DNA from: an uncultured Faecalibacterium sp. | GTDB taxonomy: Bacteria; Bacillota; Clostridia; Oscillospirales; Ruminococcaceae | NCBI GenBank assembly: GCA_934511465.1 | Contig: CAKSWG010000017.1 | Location: 1-43,890 of the forward strand | Reading direction: 5' to 3' | Length of the DNA stretch: 43,890 nucleotides | Shown: positions 32,490-40,195 of the stretch, piece after piece | Numbering within the stretch: position 1 is the stretch's first letter | Layout of the letters: every line of letters begins with the position of its first letter | The notes under the pieces: model-generated | What the model was told of the DNA's origin: nothing | The model's input: the letters and a program-made list of their open reading frames with translations, nothing else | The model's database searches: none | Program-made: the position numbers and the translations under genes

Positions 32490-32546
32490 AAAATCAAGAA
32501 GCACCCGTCCTTCTCCTGCTGCTATGCAGGAACGAACGAGTGCTTT
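32490..32546 (-). terminator. Intrinsic terminator after the AraC-type regulator gene
   Basis: A long imperfect stem, AAGCACCCGT...ACGAGTGCTT with CCTGC/GCAGG near the loop (32499-32545), is followed on the minus strand by CTTGATTTTT. Confidence 0.68.
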
Positions 32547-32568
32547 CTTTATTCCTTTATAATAAATA

Positions 32569-33357
32569 TTATTGCACCGCTTTTTCCGCTGCGGCCATGC
32601 GGTATTCCGAGGGGGTCTGGCCGGTCAGGCGCTTGAACACGCGGGTAAAATAGTTTGCATCGCTGTAGCCCACCGCCGCACCGATGTCCTTCATGTTCAG
32701 ACGCGGGTCCAGCATCAGCTGGCGGGCCTTGTTTACCCGGTACTCGTTCAGGTAGGCCGAAAAGTTCACCTTGAAGCACTGCTTGAACAGCTTGCAGAAG
32801 TAGGCATCCGAGTAGCGCAGGGCCGCCGCCGCATCCTGCATGGAGATATCCTCCCGGTAGTGGGCATCGATAAAGCTGCTGATCTCGGCCCGGATGATGG
32901 CGGTGCGCACATCCTCGTCTTCTTCCCGGCGCACCGGCTCGGCGGGCGCAGGCTCCGGCATACGGCGGACCGGTGCCTGTGCGGTCACCTGCCGGATGGC
33001 TTCCTCCACTGCAAACACCAATTCCTGCTCGTTATAGGGCTTGAGCAGATAGTCCATAGCCCGCACCGAGATGGCCTGCCGCGCATAGGCAAACTTATCA
33101 AAGCCGGTCAGGAACAGGATGGCGCAGTTTTTGTCCGTCTCGCGTATTTTGCGGGCCACATCAAGGCCGGTGGCACCCGGCATCTCAATGTCCAGCACGG
33201 CCACCTGCGGCGCTTCGCGGGCAAAGAGTTCCATGGCTTCGCGCCCGTTTTTGGCTTCGTACAGGGTAATGAGGTCGCCCAGATACTTTTGCAGAGTCTT
33301 GCACAGCACCTTGCGCTCGATCAGCTCATCCTCTGCCACCAGCAGTTTGCATTTCAC
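32569..33357 (-). CDS. YesN-type response regulator with AraC DNA-binding domain
   Basis: A 262-residue regulator. The receiver has VAEDE (Glu9, Asp10), phosphoacceptor Asp56 (AVLDIEMPGATG), Thr in FLTGFD and Lys in LLKPYNE. A Pro/Glu-rich linker leads to a C-terminal pair of AraC helix-turn-helix motifs (SMQDAAAALRYSDAYFCKLF and NMKDIGAAVGYSDANYFTRVF). The start overlaps the kinase stop by four bases. Located just before dctPQM and transcribed the same way, it most likely activates the TRAP operon through the repeats at 32390-32420. Confidence 0.93.
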   Translation of the reverse strand: MKCKLLVAEDELIERKVLCKTLQKYLGDLITLYEAKNGREAMELFAREAPQVAVLDIEMPGATGLDVARKIRETDKNCAILFLTGFDKFAYARQAISVRAMDYLLKPYNEQELVFAVEEAIRQVTAQAPVRRMPEPAPAEPVRREEDEDVRTAIIRAEISSFIDAHYREDISMQDAAAALRYSDAYFCKLFKQCFKVNFSAYLNEYRVNKARQLMLDPRLNMKDIGAAVGYSDANYFTRVFKRLTGQTPSEYRMAAAEKAVQ

Positions 33358-34835
33358 AAACGTTCCTCCTCCTGCTCTGCCGCCGCGTCCTGCGGCAGCT
33401 CAAACCGCACCACAGTGCCGTGGCCCGCGCGGCTGTACACCTGCATTTTGCCGCCGGGGTACAGCATCCCGATGCGGCGGGAAATATTGCCAAGGCCGAT
33501 GCTCTTGCCGGTCTGCTCGCTCTGGGCGATCTTGGCTTGCAGCGCGTCCAGCTCTGCGGCGGTCATACCCTTGCCGTTATCGGCCACGGTAAGCACCAGC
33601 ACACAGCCCTCCATCCACGCCCGCAGCAAAATGCGCCCGCCCTCCTCACAGGCTTTGAGCCCGTGGGAATAAGCATTTTCCACAATGGGCTGTAAGGTAA
33701 AGGACGGCACCATCACCTGCGCAGGCTGCACCCGGATGCTTTTTTCCACCGTGATGCGGCCATCAAAGCGCATCTGCTGCAAATAGATATAGTCTTCCAG
33801 CCCGTCCAGCTCTTCTTCCAGCGTGATCTGCTGGCGCTTGGTGCGCAGGTTGTGCCGGAACAGACTGCCCAGATGCACGATCATCTGGTCTGTGGTGGAA
33901 GCATCCTCCAGCCTTGCCATGCAGGAGATCATGTTCAGGGTATTGAACAGAAAATGCGGGTCCACCTGACTCTTGAGCACCTCCAGCCGGGTGTGCTCCA
34001 GATCCTTTTCCAGCGCAAGGCTGTGCAGTTCTTCCCGGTGCAGGGCCTGCTGGGTGGTCAGCTGCCGGGCCATGGCGTGCTTCATGCGGTTGAAGGTGCC
34101 TACCAGCTGGCCCACTTCGTCGGCACTTTTTACCGGCAGGTCCGGGCCGGAAAGGCTGCCCTCCGCAATGCTGCGGGACGCCTGTGCAAGGCCCAGCAGC
34201 GGCAGGATCACTGCCCGGCGCAGCACCTGCACCAGAAGCAGCATCAGCGCCGCTGCCGCCAAAAACAGGCCCAGATACAGCCACGGCAGGTGCCGGATAT
34301 GGGTGGCCGTGCTGCTGTAGAGGGCATTTTCCTGCTCCAGCGTGGCCTGTGTCAGCCGCAGCGCGTATTCGGCCAGATAGTCTTGCAGGGCCATCACCCG
34401 GTACATCTGCTCGATGTAGGTATCCGCCGCGGGCGAAAGCTGCAAAAAAGCGTCCCGCTCCTGCCGGTAGCCCGCATAGCCCTGCAAAAGGCTCCATGTG
34501 CGGGCATAGCGTTCCTCTCCGATGCGGGCATAATCGAAAGGCAGGGCTGCAAGGCTCTGCTCGGCGGCAGCGCAGGCGGCGGTGTAAGCCTGCTCACTTT
34601 CGCAGGTAGGTTCGCGCACATAGCGCGCAAAGGCCCGGGTCTCGTCCTTGAGGGCATCCTGCACCGTGTAGCAGGCGGCGTTATCGGCCAGAAGGGTATC
34701 AAACGCCTTTGCCGACCACCGGCCCGCCAGCGTGGCAATGCCGTTGGAGAGCATGGTAACAAGCAGAATCGCCGCCAGCCATGCCGTGACCCTGCGCCGC
34801 AGCGAAACGCCGCCTTTGTGGCTGCTGCCTTCCAT
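33354..34835 (-). CDS. YesM/LytS-type sensor histidine kinase
   Basis: A 493-residue membrane kinase. TM1 (about residues 16-36) and TM2 (about 175-197) enclose a helical extracytoplasmic sensor domain; a HAMP segment follows, then the His_kinase block with His294 in QVDPHFLFNTLNMI and a HATPase domain with N box QPIVENAYSHGL, DNGKGM and GLGNISRRIGMLY. The ATG at 34835 follows AGGAGGGGAG; the frame open to 34913 crosses the promoter. It forms an operon with the AraC-type regulator. Such pairs usually sense sugars or organic acids and control the adjacent transporter, here TRAP. Confidence 0.92.
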   Translation of the reverse strand: MEGSSHKGGVSLRRRVTAWLAAILLVTMLSNGIATLAGRWSAKAFDTLLADNAACYTVQDALKDETRAFARYVREPTCESEQAYTAACAAAEQSLAALPFDYARIGEERYARTWSLLQGYAGYRQERDAFLQLSPAADTYIEQMYRVMALQDYLAEYALRLTQATLEQENALYSSTATHIRHLPWLYLGLFLAAAALMLLLVQVLRRAVILPLLGLAQASRSIAEGSLSGPDLPVKSADEVGQLVGTFNRMKHAMARQLTTQQALHREELHSLALEKDLEHTRLEVLKSQVDPHFLFNTLNMISCMARLEDASTTDQMIVHLGSLFRHNLRTKRQQITLEEELDGLEDYIYLQQMRFDGRITVEKSIRVQPAQVMVPSFTLQPIVENAYSHGLKACEEGGRILLRAWMEGCVLVLTVADNGKGMTAAELDALQAKIAQSEQTGKSIGLGNISRRIGMLYPGGKMQVYSRAGHGTVVRFELPQDAAAEQEEERL

Positions 34836-34880
34836 ATACGCTCCCCTCCTGCCCTGCCGTACCGGCTTTTTGCACCTATT

Positions 34881-34909
34881 AGTATAATGATTCCCCGGGA
34901 AAAGTGCAA
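34881..34909 (-). promoter_or_regulatory. Promoter of the YesM/YesN-type operon
   Basis: On the minus strand TTGCAC (34904-34909) and TATACT (34881-34886) are 17 bases apart, 45 bases before the kinase start. Confidence 0.75.
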
Positions 34910-34911
34910 CC

Positions 34912-34947
34912 AAAAAAACACCGGCTCCCGTAAGGAAACCGGTGTTT
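34912..34947 (-). terminator. Intrinsic terminator after the GHKL kinase gene
   Basis: AAACACCGG...CCGGTGTTT with extra pairing toward the loop (34916-34947); on the minus strand it runs into TTTTTTT (34912-34918). The next operon's -35 box begins three bases further on. Confidence 0.85.
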
Positions 34948-34962
34948 CAGGTGCAAAACAGT

Positions 34963-36297
34963 TTACAGGTTCAGCAGCACATTGGCCCGGAAGGTGTTGT
35001 TGGCCGTTTCCACGGTAAGCTGGCCGCCGTACTTGCGCACCGCCGTCTCGATGGAAACAAGGCCAATGCCCTGTCCCTCGTGCTTGGTGGAATGCAAAAT
35101 TCCGCCCTGTTTTTTGAGCACGCCGTCGTAGTGGTTTTCCACCACAAGGCCGATCATGGCCGGGCTGAGCATCTGGGCCAGCACCTTGATCTGCCGCTGC
35201 TCCATGGGCAGGCGACTGCTGGCGTGGAGGGCATTTTCCACCAGATTGCCCAGAATGGTGCACAGGTCGGCTTCCGGCATGGGCAGCAGCTTTGGCAGTT
35301 CCAGCTTCCACTCCATCTGTACGCCCTGCTGGCGGGCCTCGTAGTCGTAGTGGCCGGCCAGCGCATCCACGGCGGCGTTGGCACACAAAGTGGGCCGCGC
35401 GTCGGTCAGCTTGCTCTCATACTGGTGCAGGTAGCTTTTCAGCTCGTCCAGCTGTCCCGCCTCCGTGAGGCCGGAGATCACATGCAGGTGCTGGCGGAAA
35501 TCGTGCCGCAGGTGGCGGGTCTGCTCCAGATAGCTGCGCAGCTCCATATAGCGGCGGGATTCCACGGCAAGCAGCTGGTTTTCGCGGTCCAGCTGGGCGC
35601 TGCGGGTGTACTCCTTTGCCACGCGGTACATCTCGTACAGCAACAAAAAGATGCCAAGCAGCGAGATGCTGACCGCCAGCACCGCAATGATGCGCAGGCG
35701 GCTCATCAGGATGATGGCCGTGTTCTTGGGCATACAGAACGCCAGAAACGCCGCATACAGGGCGGGCAGCGGCCATGCGGACTCCCAGAAGGCTTCGCCG
35801 TGGTACTCCCGCATCAGCCACCGGCTCCACCGCACCGCCGTAAAGCGGAAGATGGTGCTCAGCACCACCGAGAGGGTCAGGCAGATGGCCGAGGTGCCGG
35901 GCAGGAACACCGGCAAAGCGTTGTCCAGCTCGGCTTCGGCATTCAGCACAATGGCCATCAGAGTGCACACCGCCATCATCACCGCCGCGATGGAGAACAG
36001 GAAGGCCGTCTGGCTGACCGAGATCTTCTGATCCGTGCGCCAGCGCAGCACCCAGAAGTTTACGATCAACAGCGGGATGAGCAAATAATTGCTGCCGATG
36101 TCCAGCATCGTGCACATCGCTGCGCCCGAGACCGCCATCGCCGTGAGCATTGCCGCCGCAAGGATGCCGGTCTTGCGCGGTGCGCGCAGGTGCTCCTTCA
36201 GCGAAGCAAGGCAGAGATACCCTGCCGGGTACATCATGGCAAATTCCAGAAAATAGCGTCCAAACAAAACCAGATCCACAAATGCATCTCCTTTCAC
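34963..36297 (-). CDS. GHKL (AgrC-like) sensor histidine kinase
   Basis: A 444-residue kinase with six or so N-terminal TM helices (residues 1-240), the usual shape of quorum or peptide sensors of the AgrC/ComD class. A linker helix carries His265 in RHLRHDFRQHLHVI, and the ATPase domain has N box ILGNLVENALHAS and HEGQGIGLVSIETAVRKYGG. It starts five bases after the LytTR regulator gene, in the order regulator-kinase. No agrD-like peptide or agrB-like protease gene was found nearby, so the signal is unknown. Confidence 0.9.
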   Translation of the reverse strand: MKGDAFVDLVLFGRYFLEFAMMYPAGYLCLASLKEHLRAPRKTGILAAAMLTAMAVSGAAMCTMLDIGSNYLLIPLLIVNFWVLRWRTDQKISVSQTAFLFSIAAVMMAVCTLMAIVLNAEAELDNALPVFLPGTSAICLTLSVVLSTIFRFTAVRWSRWLMREYHGEAFWESAWPLPALYAAFLAFCMPKNTAIILMSRLRIIAVLAVSISLLGIFLLLYEMYRVAKEYTRSAQLDRENQLLAVESRRYMELRSYLEQTRHLRHDFRQHLHVISGLTEAGQLDELKSYLHQYESKLTDARPTLCANAAVDALAGHYDYEARQQGVQMEWKLELPKLLPMPEADLCTILGNLVENALHASSRLPMEQRQIKVLAQMLSPAMIGLVVENHYDGVLKKQGGILHSTKHEGQGIGLVSIETAVRKYGGQLTVETANNTFRANVLLNL

Positions 36298-36302
36298 CGC
36301 TT

Positions 36303-37025
36303 TTAAAGCTTCCGCTGCATATAGCGGAACTGATACTGCATAAATTGCGCAAGCAGGCTGTTTTTATCCTTTTGCCGCAGCGGCAGGCGGGTGCCGTCCA
36401 GCATTTCGATGCAGTCGCCGTCAAAGCGCAGCACCTTATCCATGTTGATGATCACGCCGCGGTTGCACACCAGAAAGCCCGGCCGCGTTTTCAGCTGCTG
36501 CTCCACCTGCGCAAAGTTTGCGGTGGCGCGGTACTCGCCGTCATCCGTCACCACCCGCACAATGTGGTTCTGCGCTGCCGCATAGTGGATGCGGGCCAGC
36601 GGCAGATGCACCACCTGCCGGGCCACGCGCACTTCCAGCTCCGGCTCCTTGCGGCAGAGCACCCGCCGCAGCTCTTCGGCCAAGTGCAAAATTTTTTCTT
36701 CCGTATAGGGCTTAAGCAGGTAGTCGAACGGATGCACCGGAAAAGCATCCCATACATATTCCGGCGAGGAGGTGACGAACACGATCAGCAGGTCCGGGTC
36801 GGCGGCGCGCAGCTGCCGGGCCGTTTCGATGCCGTTGGTGCCCTCCATGCAGATATCCAGAAATACCACCTTCTGCTCTCCTGCGCAGAAACTGCACAAA
36901 AGCTCATCGCCGCTTGCAAATGTGCGGCACACCACCTCGTCCCCCGCAAAGGCCTGTTTCAGCAGCAGTTCCAGCCGTTGGGCATCCGGCTGACGATCCT
37001 CCACGATCACTGTCCGCAGTTCCAT
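36303..37025 (-). CDS. LytTR-family (AgrA-like) response regulator
   Basis: A 240-residue regulator. The receiver has VEDRQ (Glu9, Asp10), phosphoacceptor Asp57 (VVFLDICMEGTNG), FVTSSP and LLKPYTEE. From about residue 135 a LytTR domain follows (HLPLARIHYAAAQNHIVRVV, then FLVCNRGVIINMDKVLRFDG), which binds direct repeats in promoters. AGGGGAAAG precedes the ATG. It is first in a two-gene operon with the GHKL kinase. Targets are not evident; the MAM-family genes lie within 1.5 kb upstream but no shared repeat was recognised. Confidence 0.92.
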   Translation of the reverse strand: MELRTVIVEDRQPDAQRLELLLKQAFAGDEVVCRTFASGDELLCSFCAGEQKVVFLDICMEGTNGIETARQLRAADPDLLIVFVTSSPEYVWDAFPVHPFDYLLKPYTEEKILHLAEELRRVLCRKEPELEVRVARQVVHLPLARIHYAAAQNHIVRVVTDDGEYRATANFAQVEQQLKTRPGFLVCNRGVIINMDKVLRFDGDCIEMLDGTRLPLRQKDKNSLLAQFMQYQFRYMQRKL

Positions 37026-37152
37026 AGTACTTTCCCCTGTCTTTTTACGTCTACTTTATTATAACATAGTTCATCCCGGTCCCGGCCTGCATTTCACGCA
37101 CAAAAAGCAGCCTTTCGCGCAGAATGCGGCGCTTCCGGGGGCTTACAGCCCT

Positions 37153-37181
37153 ATTATAGACAGGGCGCAAAAGGCTGTCAA
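37153..37181 (-). promoter_or_regulatory. Consensus promoter upstream of the LytTR regulator operon
   Basis: On the minus strand perfect TTGACA (37176-37181) and TATAAT (37153-37158) are 17 bases apart. The leader of about 120 bases contains a hairpin with a T tract (AGCGCC...GGCTGCTTTTTG, about 37104-37131), which could attenuate, and a second TATAAT (37058-37063) without a -35 box. Confidence 0.75.
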
Positions 37182-37189
37182 CGGCAGGC

Positions 37190-37231
37190 GCGGATATCAG
37201 CACGGCGCTCTCCCGGCTGAGCTAATCCCTC
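37190..37231 (-). pseudogene. Truncated tRNA-like 5' half
   Basis: On the minus strand GAGGGATTAGCTCAGCCGGG followed by AGAGCGCCGTGC matches the acceptor and D-arm of tRNA-Ala, then diverges into unrelated sequence before the anticodon. It is preceded by CCAAACGAGTGAGG, exactly as the tRNA-like sequence at 43855-43890. Confidence 0.65.
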
Positions 37232-37243
37232 ACTCGTTTGGGA

Positions 37244-37286
37244 CAAATAAAAAAGCGCTGTACACTTCTGTACAACGCTTTTTATC
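37244..37286 (-). terminator. Terminator between tRNA-like copies
   Basis: AAAAAGCG...CGCTTTTTT with TGTACA on both sides of the loop forms a strong stem (37250-37283) directly after the CCA of the pseudo-tRNA. Confidence 0.8.
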
Positions 37287-37370
37287 TGGTGGAGAATGCC
37301 GGGCCCGTTCCAATCACGGTGAACTCTTGCAGTCCATGTACGGCGCTCGCCCGGTTGAGTAAATTTCCTC
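37287..37370 (-). pseudogene. Decayed tRNA-Ala copy with intact 3' CCA
   Basis: On the minus strand this aligns along its length to the neighbouring tRNA-Ala: GAGGAAATTTACTCAACCGG for the acceptor/D-arm, then GAGCGCCGTACATGG, GCAAGAG, TTCACCG and the ending GGCATTCTCCACCA. The anticodon stem no longer pairs and the T-arm has an insertion (TGATTGGAACGGGCCCG), so it should not work as a normal tRNA. Confidence 0.7.
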
Positions 37371-37384
37371 ACTCGATCATGGCA

Positions 37385-37425
37385 AGAAAAAAGCACCACA
37401 CATTTCTGTGCAGTGCTTTTCTTTC
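37385..37425 (-). terminator. Terminator after tRNA-Ala (minus-strand locus)
   Basis: An 11-bp stem AGCACTGCACA/TGTGTGGTGCT on GAAA, followed by TTTTTTC on the minus strand, begins directly after the tRNA. Confidence 0.85.
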
Positions 37426-37501
<76 letters not shown>

Positions 37502-37528
37502 AGATGTTCGTGCCTGACGACGTGGTTT

Positions 37529-37557
37529 ATTATACCAGCACAAACACCTGTTGTCAA
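37529..37557 (-). promoter_or_regulatory. Promoter of tRNA-Ala (minus-strand locus)
   Basis: On the minus strand TTGACA (37552-37557) and TATAAT (37529-37534) are 17 bases apart; the spacer end GCTGG and the start region (CGTCAGGCACG, CATCTGG) match the plus-strand tRNA locus. Confidence 0.9.
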
Positions 37558-37670
37558 CCACTTTTTTGCATTTTTCCCGCAGACAGCTCTGCACAGCCAT
37601 TGCAGACGCAGCCGTGGAACACCGGCAGCGTACAAACACCGCGCGCCTTTGGGGCGTGCCGTTTTTTTGC

Positions 37671-37714
37671 GCAAAACAAAACCCGCACAGAACGATCTCT
37701 CGTTCTGTGCGGGT
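37671..37714 (-). terminator. Terminator of MAM-family gene copy A
   Basis: ACCCGCACAGAACGA (37681-37695) pairs with 37701-37714 around TCTCT; on the minus strand it is followed by GTTTTGTTTTG. Confidence 0.85.
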
Positions 37715-37767
37715 ATGTTAGCCCTTTGGTTTACCTCAGGCTACTAGCCAACCTTATTCAGGAAGGA

Positions 37768-38214
37768 TTAGTAGTGGAACTTAGCGCCAGCCAGAGCGCT
37801 GTGGGAGGTGCCAGCAGCGTCCTTAACTTCCAGACCGATGGGGCTGCTGCCCAGAGTGTAGATAGCAGCTGCGCCGCCCAGGATGCTCATGCCAGCGTTC
37901 AGGATGCCCAGAGCTGCGCCCCAACGGGTGTCACCGTAGGTGTGGTAGCCCTTGTCGTATGCGTGGTTGACAGTGTTGAACACGCCGCCGATGAAGTCGC
38001 CGGGGACGTAGTTGCCGTCAAACAGCTGAGTGAAAGCATCGTTCACGTAGTTCTTCAGGAAGGTGTTACCAATGATCTTAACGACGTTGGTAGACACGTT
38101 CTGCCAGTTAGAAACGGTCATAGCGGGTGCCAGGTAGTCGACCAGAGAGGTACCACCGACAACGTAGGTCAGTTCGTTTTCTGCAACAGCAGAGAAGTTT
38201 GCAGGCATCATCAT
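37768..38214 (-). CDS. MAM-family secreted protein with double-glycine leader, copy A
   Basis: A 148-residue protein. I start at the first of three ATG codons (38214), behind AAGGGAG; a longer frame to 38307 runs through the promoter. The leader MMMPANFSAVAENELTYVVGG (21 residues) has the LTxVxGG pattern of double-glycine leaders cut by peptidase-containing ABC exporters (C39), and strongly resembles that of the Faecalibacterium anti-inflammatory protein MAM, as I recall it. The mature part is about 127 residues with a Gly/Ala-rich helix pair (WGAALGILNAGMSILGGAAAIYTLG). No exporter gene is in the window. A bacteriocin-like role is the alternative. Confidence 0.85.
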   Translation of the reverse strand: MMMPANFSAVAENELTYVVGGTSLVDYLAPAMTVSNWQNVSTNVVKIIGNTFLKNYVNDAFTQLFDGNYVPGDFIGGVFNTVNHAYDKGYHTYGDTRWGAALGILNAGMSILGGAAAIYTLGSSPIGLEVKDAAGTSHSALAGAKFHY

Positions 38215-38297
38215 AATGATATTTCTCCCTTCAAAATTAGAAAAGCATATTGCAAGCCGCCTCGTTCTGCGGCCCACGTCCTTCTTAGGATGGCAAT

Positions 38298-38326
38298 AAT
38301 ATACCATACTTTCCAGAAGAATGCAA
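38298..38326 (-). promoter_or_regulatory. Promoter of MAM-family gene copy A
   Basis: On the minus strand TTGCAT (38321-38326) and TATATT (38298-38303) are 17 bases apart with an extended TGG before the -10. The transcript leader is about 75 bases. The same promoter serves copy B. Confidence 0.8.
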
Positions 38327-38521
38327 GTACTTTTTTGAAAAAAGTGTGAAAAGTGTGGTGGACCTGTGAAAATCCGGTCTCAATTTCTTTACAAGGGCTG
38401 CATTTTCCGGCGCATCGGCATGGTTTTTCCATGCACTGGAAGATACTGGGATGTGCAGGGATCACAGTTGCTCAAAACGCGGTGTCCAGTTCCCCGTCCA
38501 TTGCCCGATCTGCTTTTTGTG

Positions 38522-38565
38522 CAAAACAAAAACCCGCACAGAATGATCTCTCATTCTGTGCGGGT
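38522..38565 (-). terminator. Terminator of MAM-family gene copy B
   Basis: ACCCGCACAGAATGA pairs with TCATTCTGTGCGGGT around TCTC (38532-38565); the loop-side pair differs from copy A by a compensated change (ACGA/CGT to ATGA/CAT), so the stem is conserved. Confidence 0.85.
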
Positions 38566-38618
38566 CCGTTAGCCCTTTGGTTTACCTCAGGCTACTAGCC
38601 AACCTTATTCAGGAAGGA

Positions 38619-39065
38619 TTAGTAGTGGAACTTAGCGCCAGCCAGAGCGCTGTGGGAGGTGCCAGCAGCGTCCTTAACTTCCAGACCGATGGGGCTGCTG
38701 CCCAGAGTGTAGATAGCAGCTGCGCCGCCCAGGATGCTCATGCCAGCGTTCAGGATGCCCAGAGCTGCGCCCCAACGGGTGTCACCGTAGGTGTGGTAGC
38801 CCTTGTCGTATGCGTGGTTGACAGTGTTGAACACGCCGCCGATGAAGTCGCCGGGGACGTAGTTGCCGTCAAACAGCTGAGTGAAAGCATCGTTCACGTA
38901 GTTCTTCAGGAAAGTGTTACCAATGATCTTAACGACGTTGGTAGACACGTTCTGCCAGTTAGTAACGGTCATAACAGGTGCCAGGTAGTCAACCAGAGAG
39001 GTACCACCAACAACATAGGTCAGTTCGTTTTCTGCAACAGCAGAGAAGTTTGCAGGCATCATCAT
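38619..39065 (-). CDS. MAM-family secreted protein with double-glycine leader, copy B
   Basis: A 148-residue near twin of copy A: only two residues differ (Ala to Val in LAPVMTV and Ser to Thr in TVTNWQN). The leader, the GG cleavage site and the start (three ATG codons after AAGGGAG) are the same, and its promoter and terminator are intact. Both copies should be expressed, which doubles dosage. It is divergently oriented to spoIIGA, whose start lies 252 bases away. Function as for copy A: a secreted small protein of the MAM type, or a bacteriocin-like protein. Confidence 0.85.
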   Translation of the reverse strand: MMMPANFSAVAENELTYVVGGTSLVDYLAPVMTVTNWQNVSTNVVKIIGNTFLKNYVNDAFTQLFDGNYVPGDFIGGVFNTVNHAYDKGYHTYGDTRWGAALGILNAGMSILGGAAAIYTLGSSPIGLEVKDAAGTSHSALAGAKFHY

Positions 39066-39145
39066 AATGATATTACTCCCTTCAAAATTAGAAAAACATT
39101 TTCCAAGCCACTTTGTGTGGCCTGCGTCCTTCTTAGGATGGCAAT

Positions 39146-39174
39146 AATATACCACACTTTCCAGAAGAATGCAA
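39146..39174 (-). promoter_or_regulatory. Promoter of MAM-family gene copy B
   Basis: On the minus strand TTGCAT (39169-39174) and TATATT (39146-39151) with a 17-base spacer, as in copy A. Confidence 0.8.
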
Positions 39175-39317
39175 GTACTTTTTTGAAAAATATGTGAAAA
39201 GTGTGGTGGACCTGTGAAAATCCGCTCTCAATTTCTTTACAAGGGCTGCATTTTCCGGCGTATCGACATTGTTTTTCCATGCACTGGAAGATACTGGAAT
39301 GTGTGAGGGAACGCCCT

Positions 39318-40160
39318 ATGAAAACCGTGATCTACTTAGACGAACTGCTGCTCACAAACTTTCTGGCCGCTGCTGCGCTGCTTTTGTGCGCCGGGCTGCT
39401 GTGCGCGCGGCAGTGCACGGCCCTGCGGCTGGCCATGGGCAGCGCCTGTGCGGCAGCGGCATCGCTGGGCATTCTGCTGCCGGAGATGCCGGAGCTGCTT
39501 GCCCTTGTTTATAAAGTGCTCACCTGCTGTGCTGTGGCAGCCGCAGCCTACGGCATGCCGGGCCGGCGCAGCTTTGCCCGGCTGTGCGCGTGGTATGTGC
39601 TGCTGAACCTGCTGTTGTGCGGGGCCGTAGTTTTGCCCGGCGTGCAGAGCGCAAACCTGTGCGTTTACCTGCCGCTTTCCCCCGGGCGGCTGCTGGCCAG
39701 CTGCGGGCTGGTGTTTGCGGCAGTGCGCGGCGTGCTTTACTGTTTTGGCCGCGCCGGGCCCCGCAGTTTTGCCGCCATTCTGGAGCTGGAAGGCGTCACT
39801 CTGCCGGTGCAGGCCTTTTGCGACACCGGTTTTGCCGTGCAGGACCCGCTTACCGGGCAGGCCGTGGTGCTGGTGTACTACCCTGCTGTGCGCCATGCCC
39901 TGCCGCCGCTCTTGCAAAGCGCTCTGGACGGATATTTTGCTTGCGGTGCGGCCCCGCCGCCGCAGCTGCATATACGGCTGGTGCCTTGCAGCACCATCAC
40001 CGGGCACTGCGTGCTGCCCGCCGTCCCGGCCAAAGCGCTGCGCAGCGGCAAAGCCCGTGCAGACGGCATTCTGGCTGCGTTCTGCCAGCCGGATGCACCG
40101 CCCGCGCACTGGACCCTGCTTTTGGGCAGCGAGGTTGCCGCCCGGCTGGGCAAAGGCTGA
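39318..40160 (+). CDS. spoIIGA: SpoIIGA, sporulation sigma-E factor processing peptidase
   Basis: A 280-residue membrane aspartic peptidase that in sporulating Firmicutes cleaves pro-sigma-E in the mother cell. The N-terminal half has five or so TM helices beginning [15 protein letters not shown], the family's typical start. The C-terminal domain has the catalytic motif [16 protein letters not shown] with Asp169. The ATG at 39318 follows GAGGG; the frame open to 39201 runs into the duplicated MAM flank. The sigE gene follows by 35 bases. ATCGACA at 39262-39268 (inverse TGTCGAT) is a possible Spo0A half-site but a weak match. Confidence 0.92.
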   Translation: MKTVIYLDELLLTNFLAAAALLLCAGLLCARQCTALRLAMGSACAAAASLGILLPEMPELLALVYKVLTCCAVAAAAYGMPGRRSFARLCAWYVLLNLLLCGAVVLPGVQSANLCVYLPLSPGRLLASCGLVFAAVRGVLYCFGRAGPRSFAAILELEGVTLPVQAFCDTGFAVQDPLTGQAVVLVYYPAVRHALPPLLQSALDGYFACGAAPPPQLHIRLVPCSTITGHCVLPAVPAKALRSGKARADGILAAFCQPDAPPAHWTLLLGSEVAARLGKG

Positions 40161-40195
40161 ACGTCTTTATTTTTATAAGTACAGGAGGGGTATTC

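Larger units (their letters stand above)
37664..38460. repeat. Tandem duplication, copy A (MAM-family gene unit)
   Basis: About 800 bases (terminator, gene, promoter, upstream flank) repeat at 38514-39308 with an 848-851 base offset. The coding parts are nearly identical; the flanks differ by scattered substitutions and small indels. About 50 unique bases lie between the copies. Confidence 0.9.
38514..39308. repeat. Tandem duplication, copy B (MAM-family gene unit)
   Basis: Second copy of the unit at 37664-38460. It ends about 10 bases before the spoIIGA start codon, so the duplication junction lies in the spoIIGA upstream region. Confidence 0.9.

Noticed and set aside
37637..37668. Plus-strand hairpin followed by seven T
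   Set aside because: The stem is imperfect and no plus-strand transcript is expected to end here; left out as a terminator.
38215..38307. N-terminal extension of the MAM-family protein (31 more residues)
   Set aside because: The extension begins within the -10 region and the promoter, and in copy B the corresponding residues differ strongly while the protein after the triple ATG is almost identical.
38341..38460. Zinc-ribbon-like C-x2-C frame in the flank of MAM copy A
   Set aside because: The plus-strand frame beginning CEKCGG is short, lacks a start codon and RBS, and is not kept as a frame in copy B.
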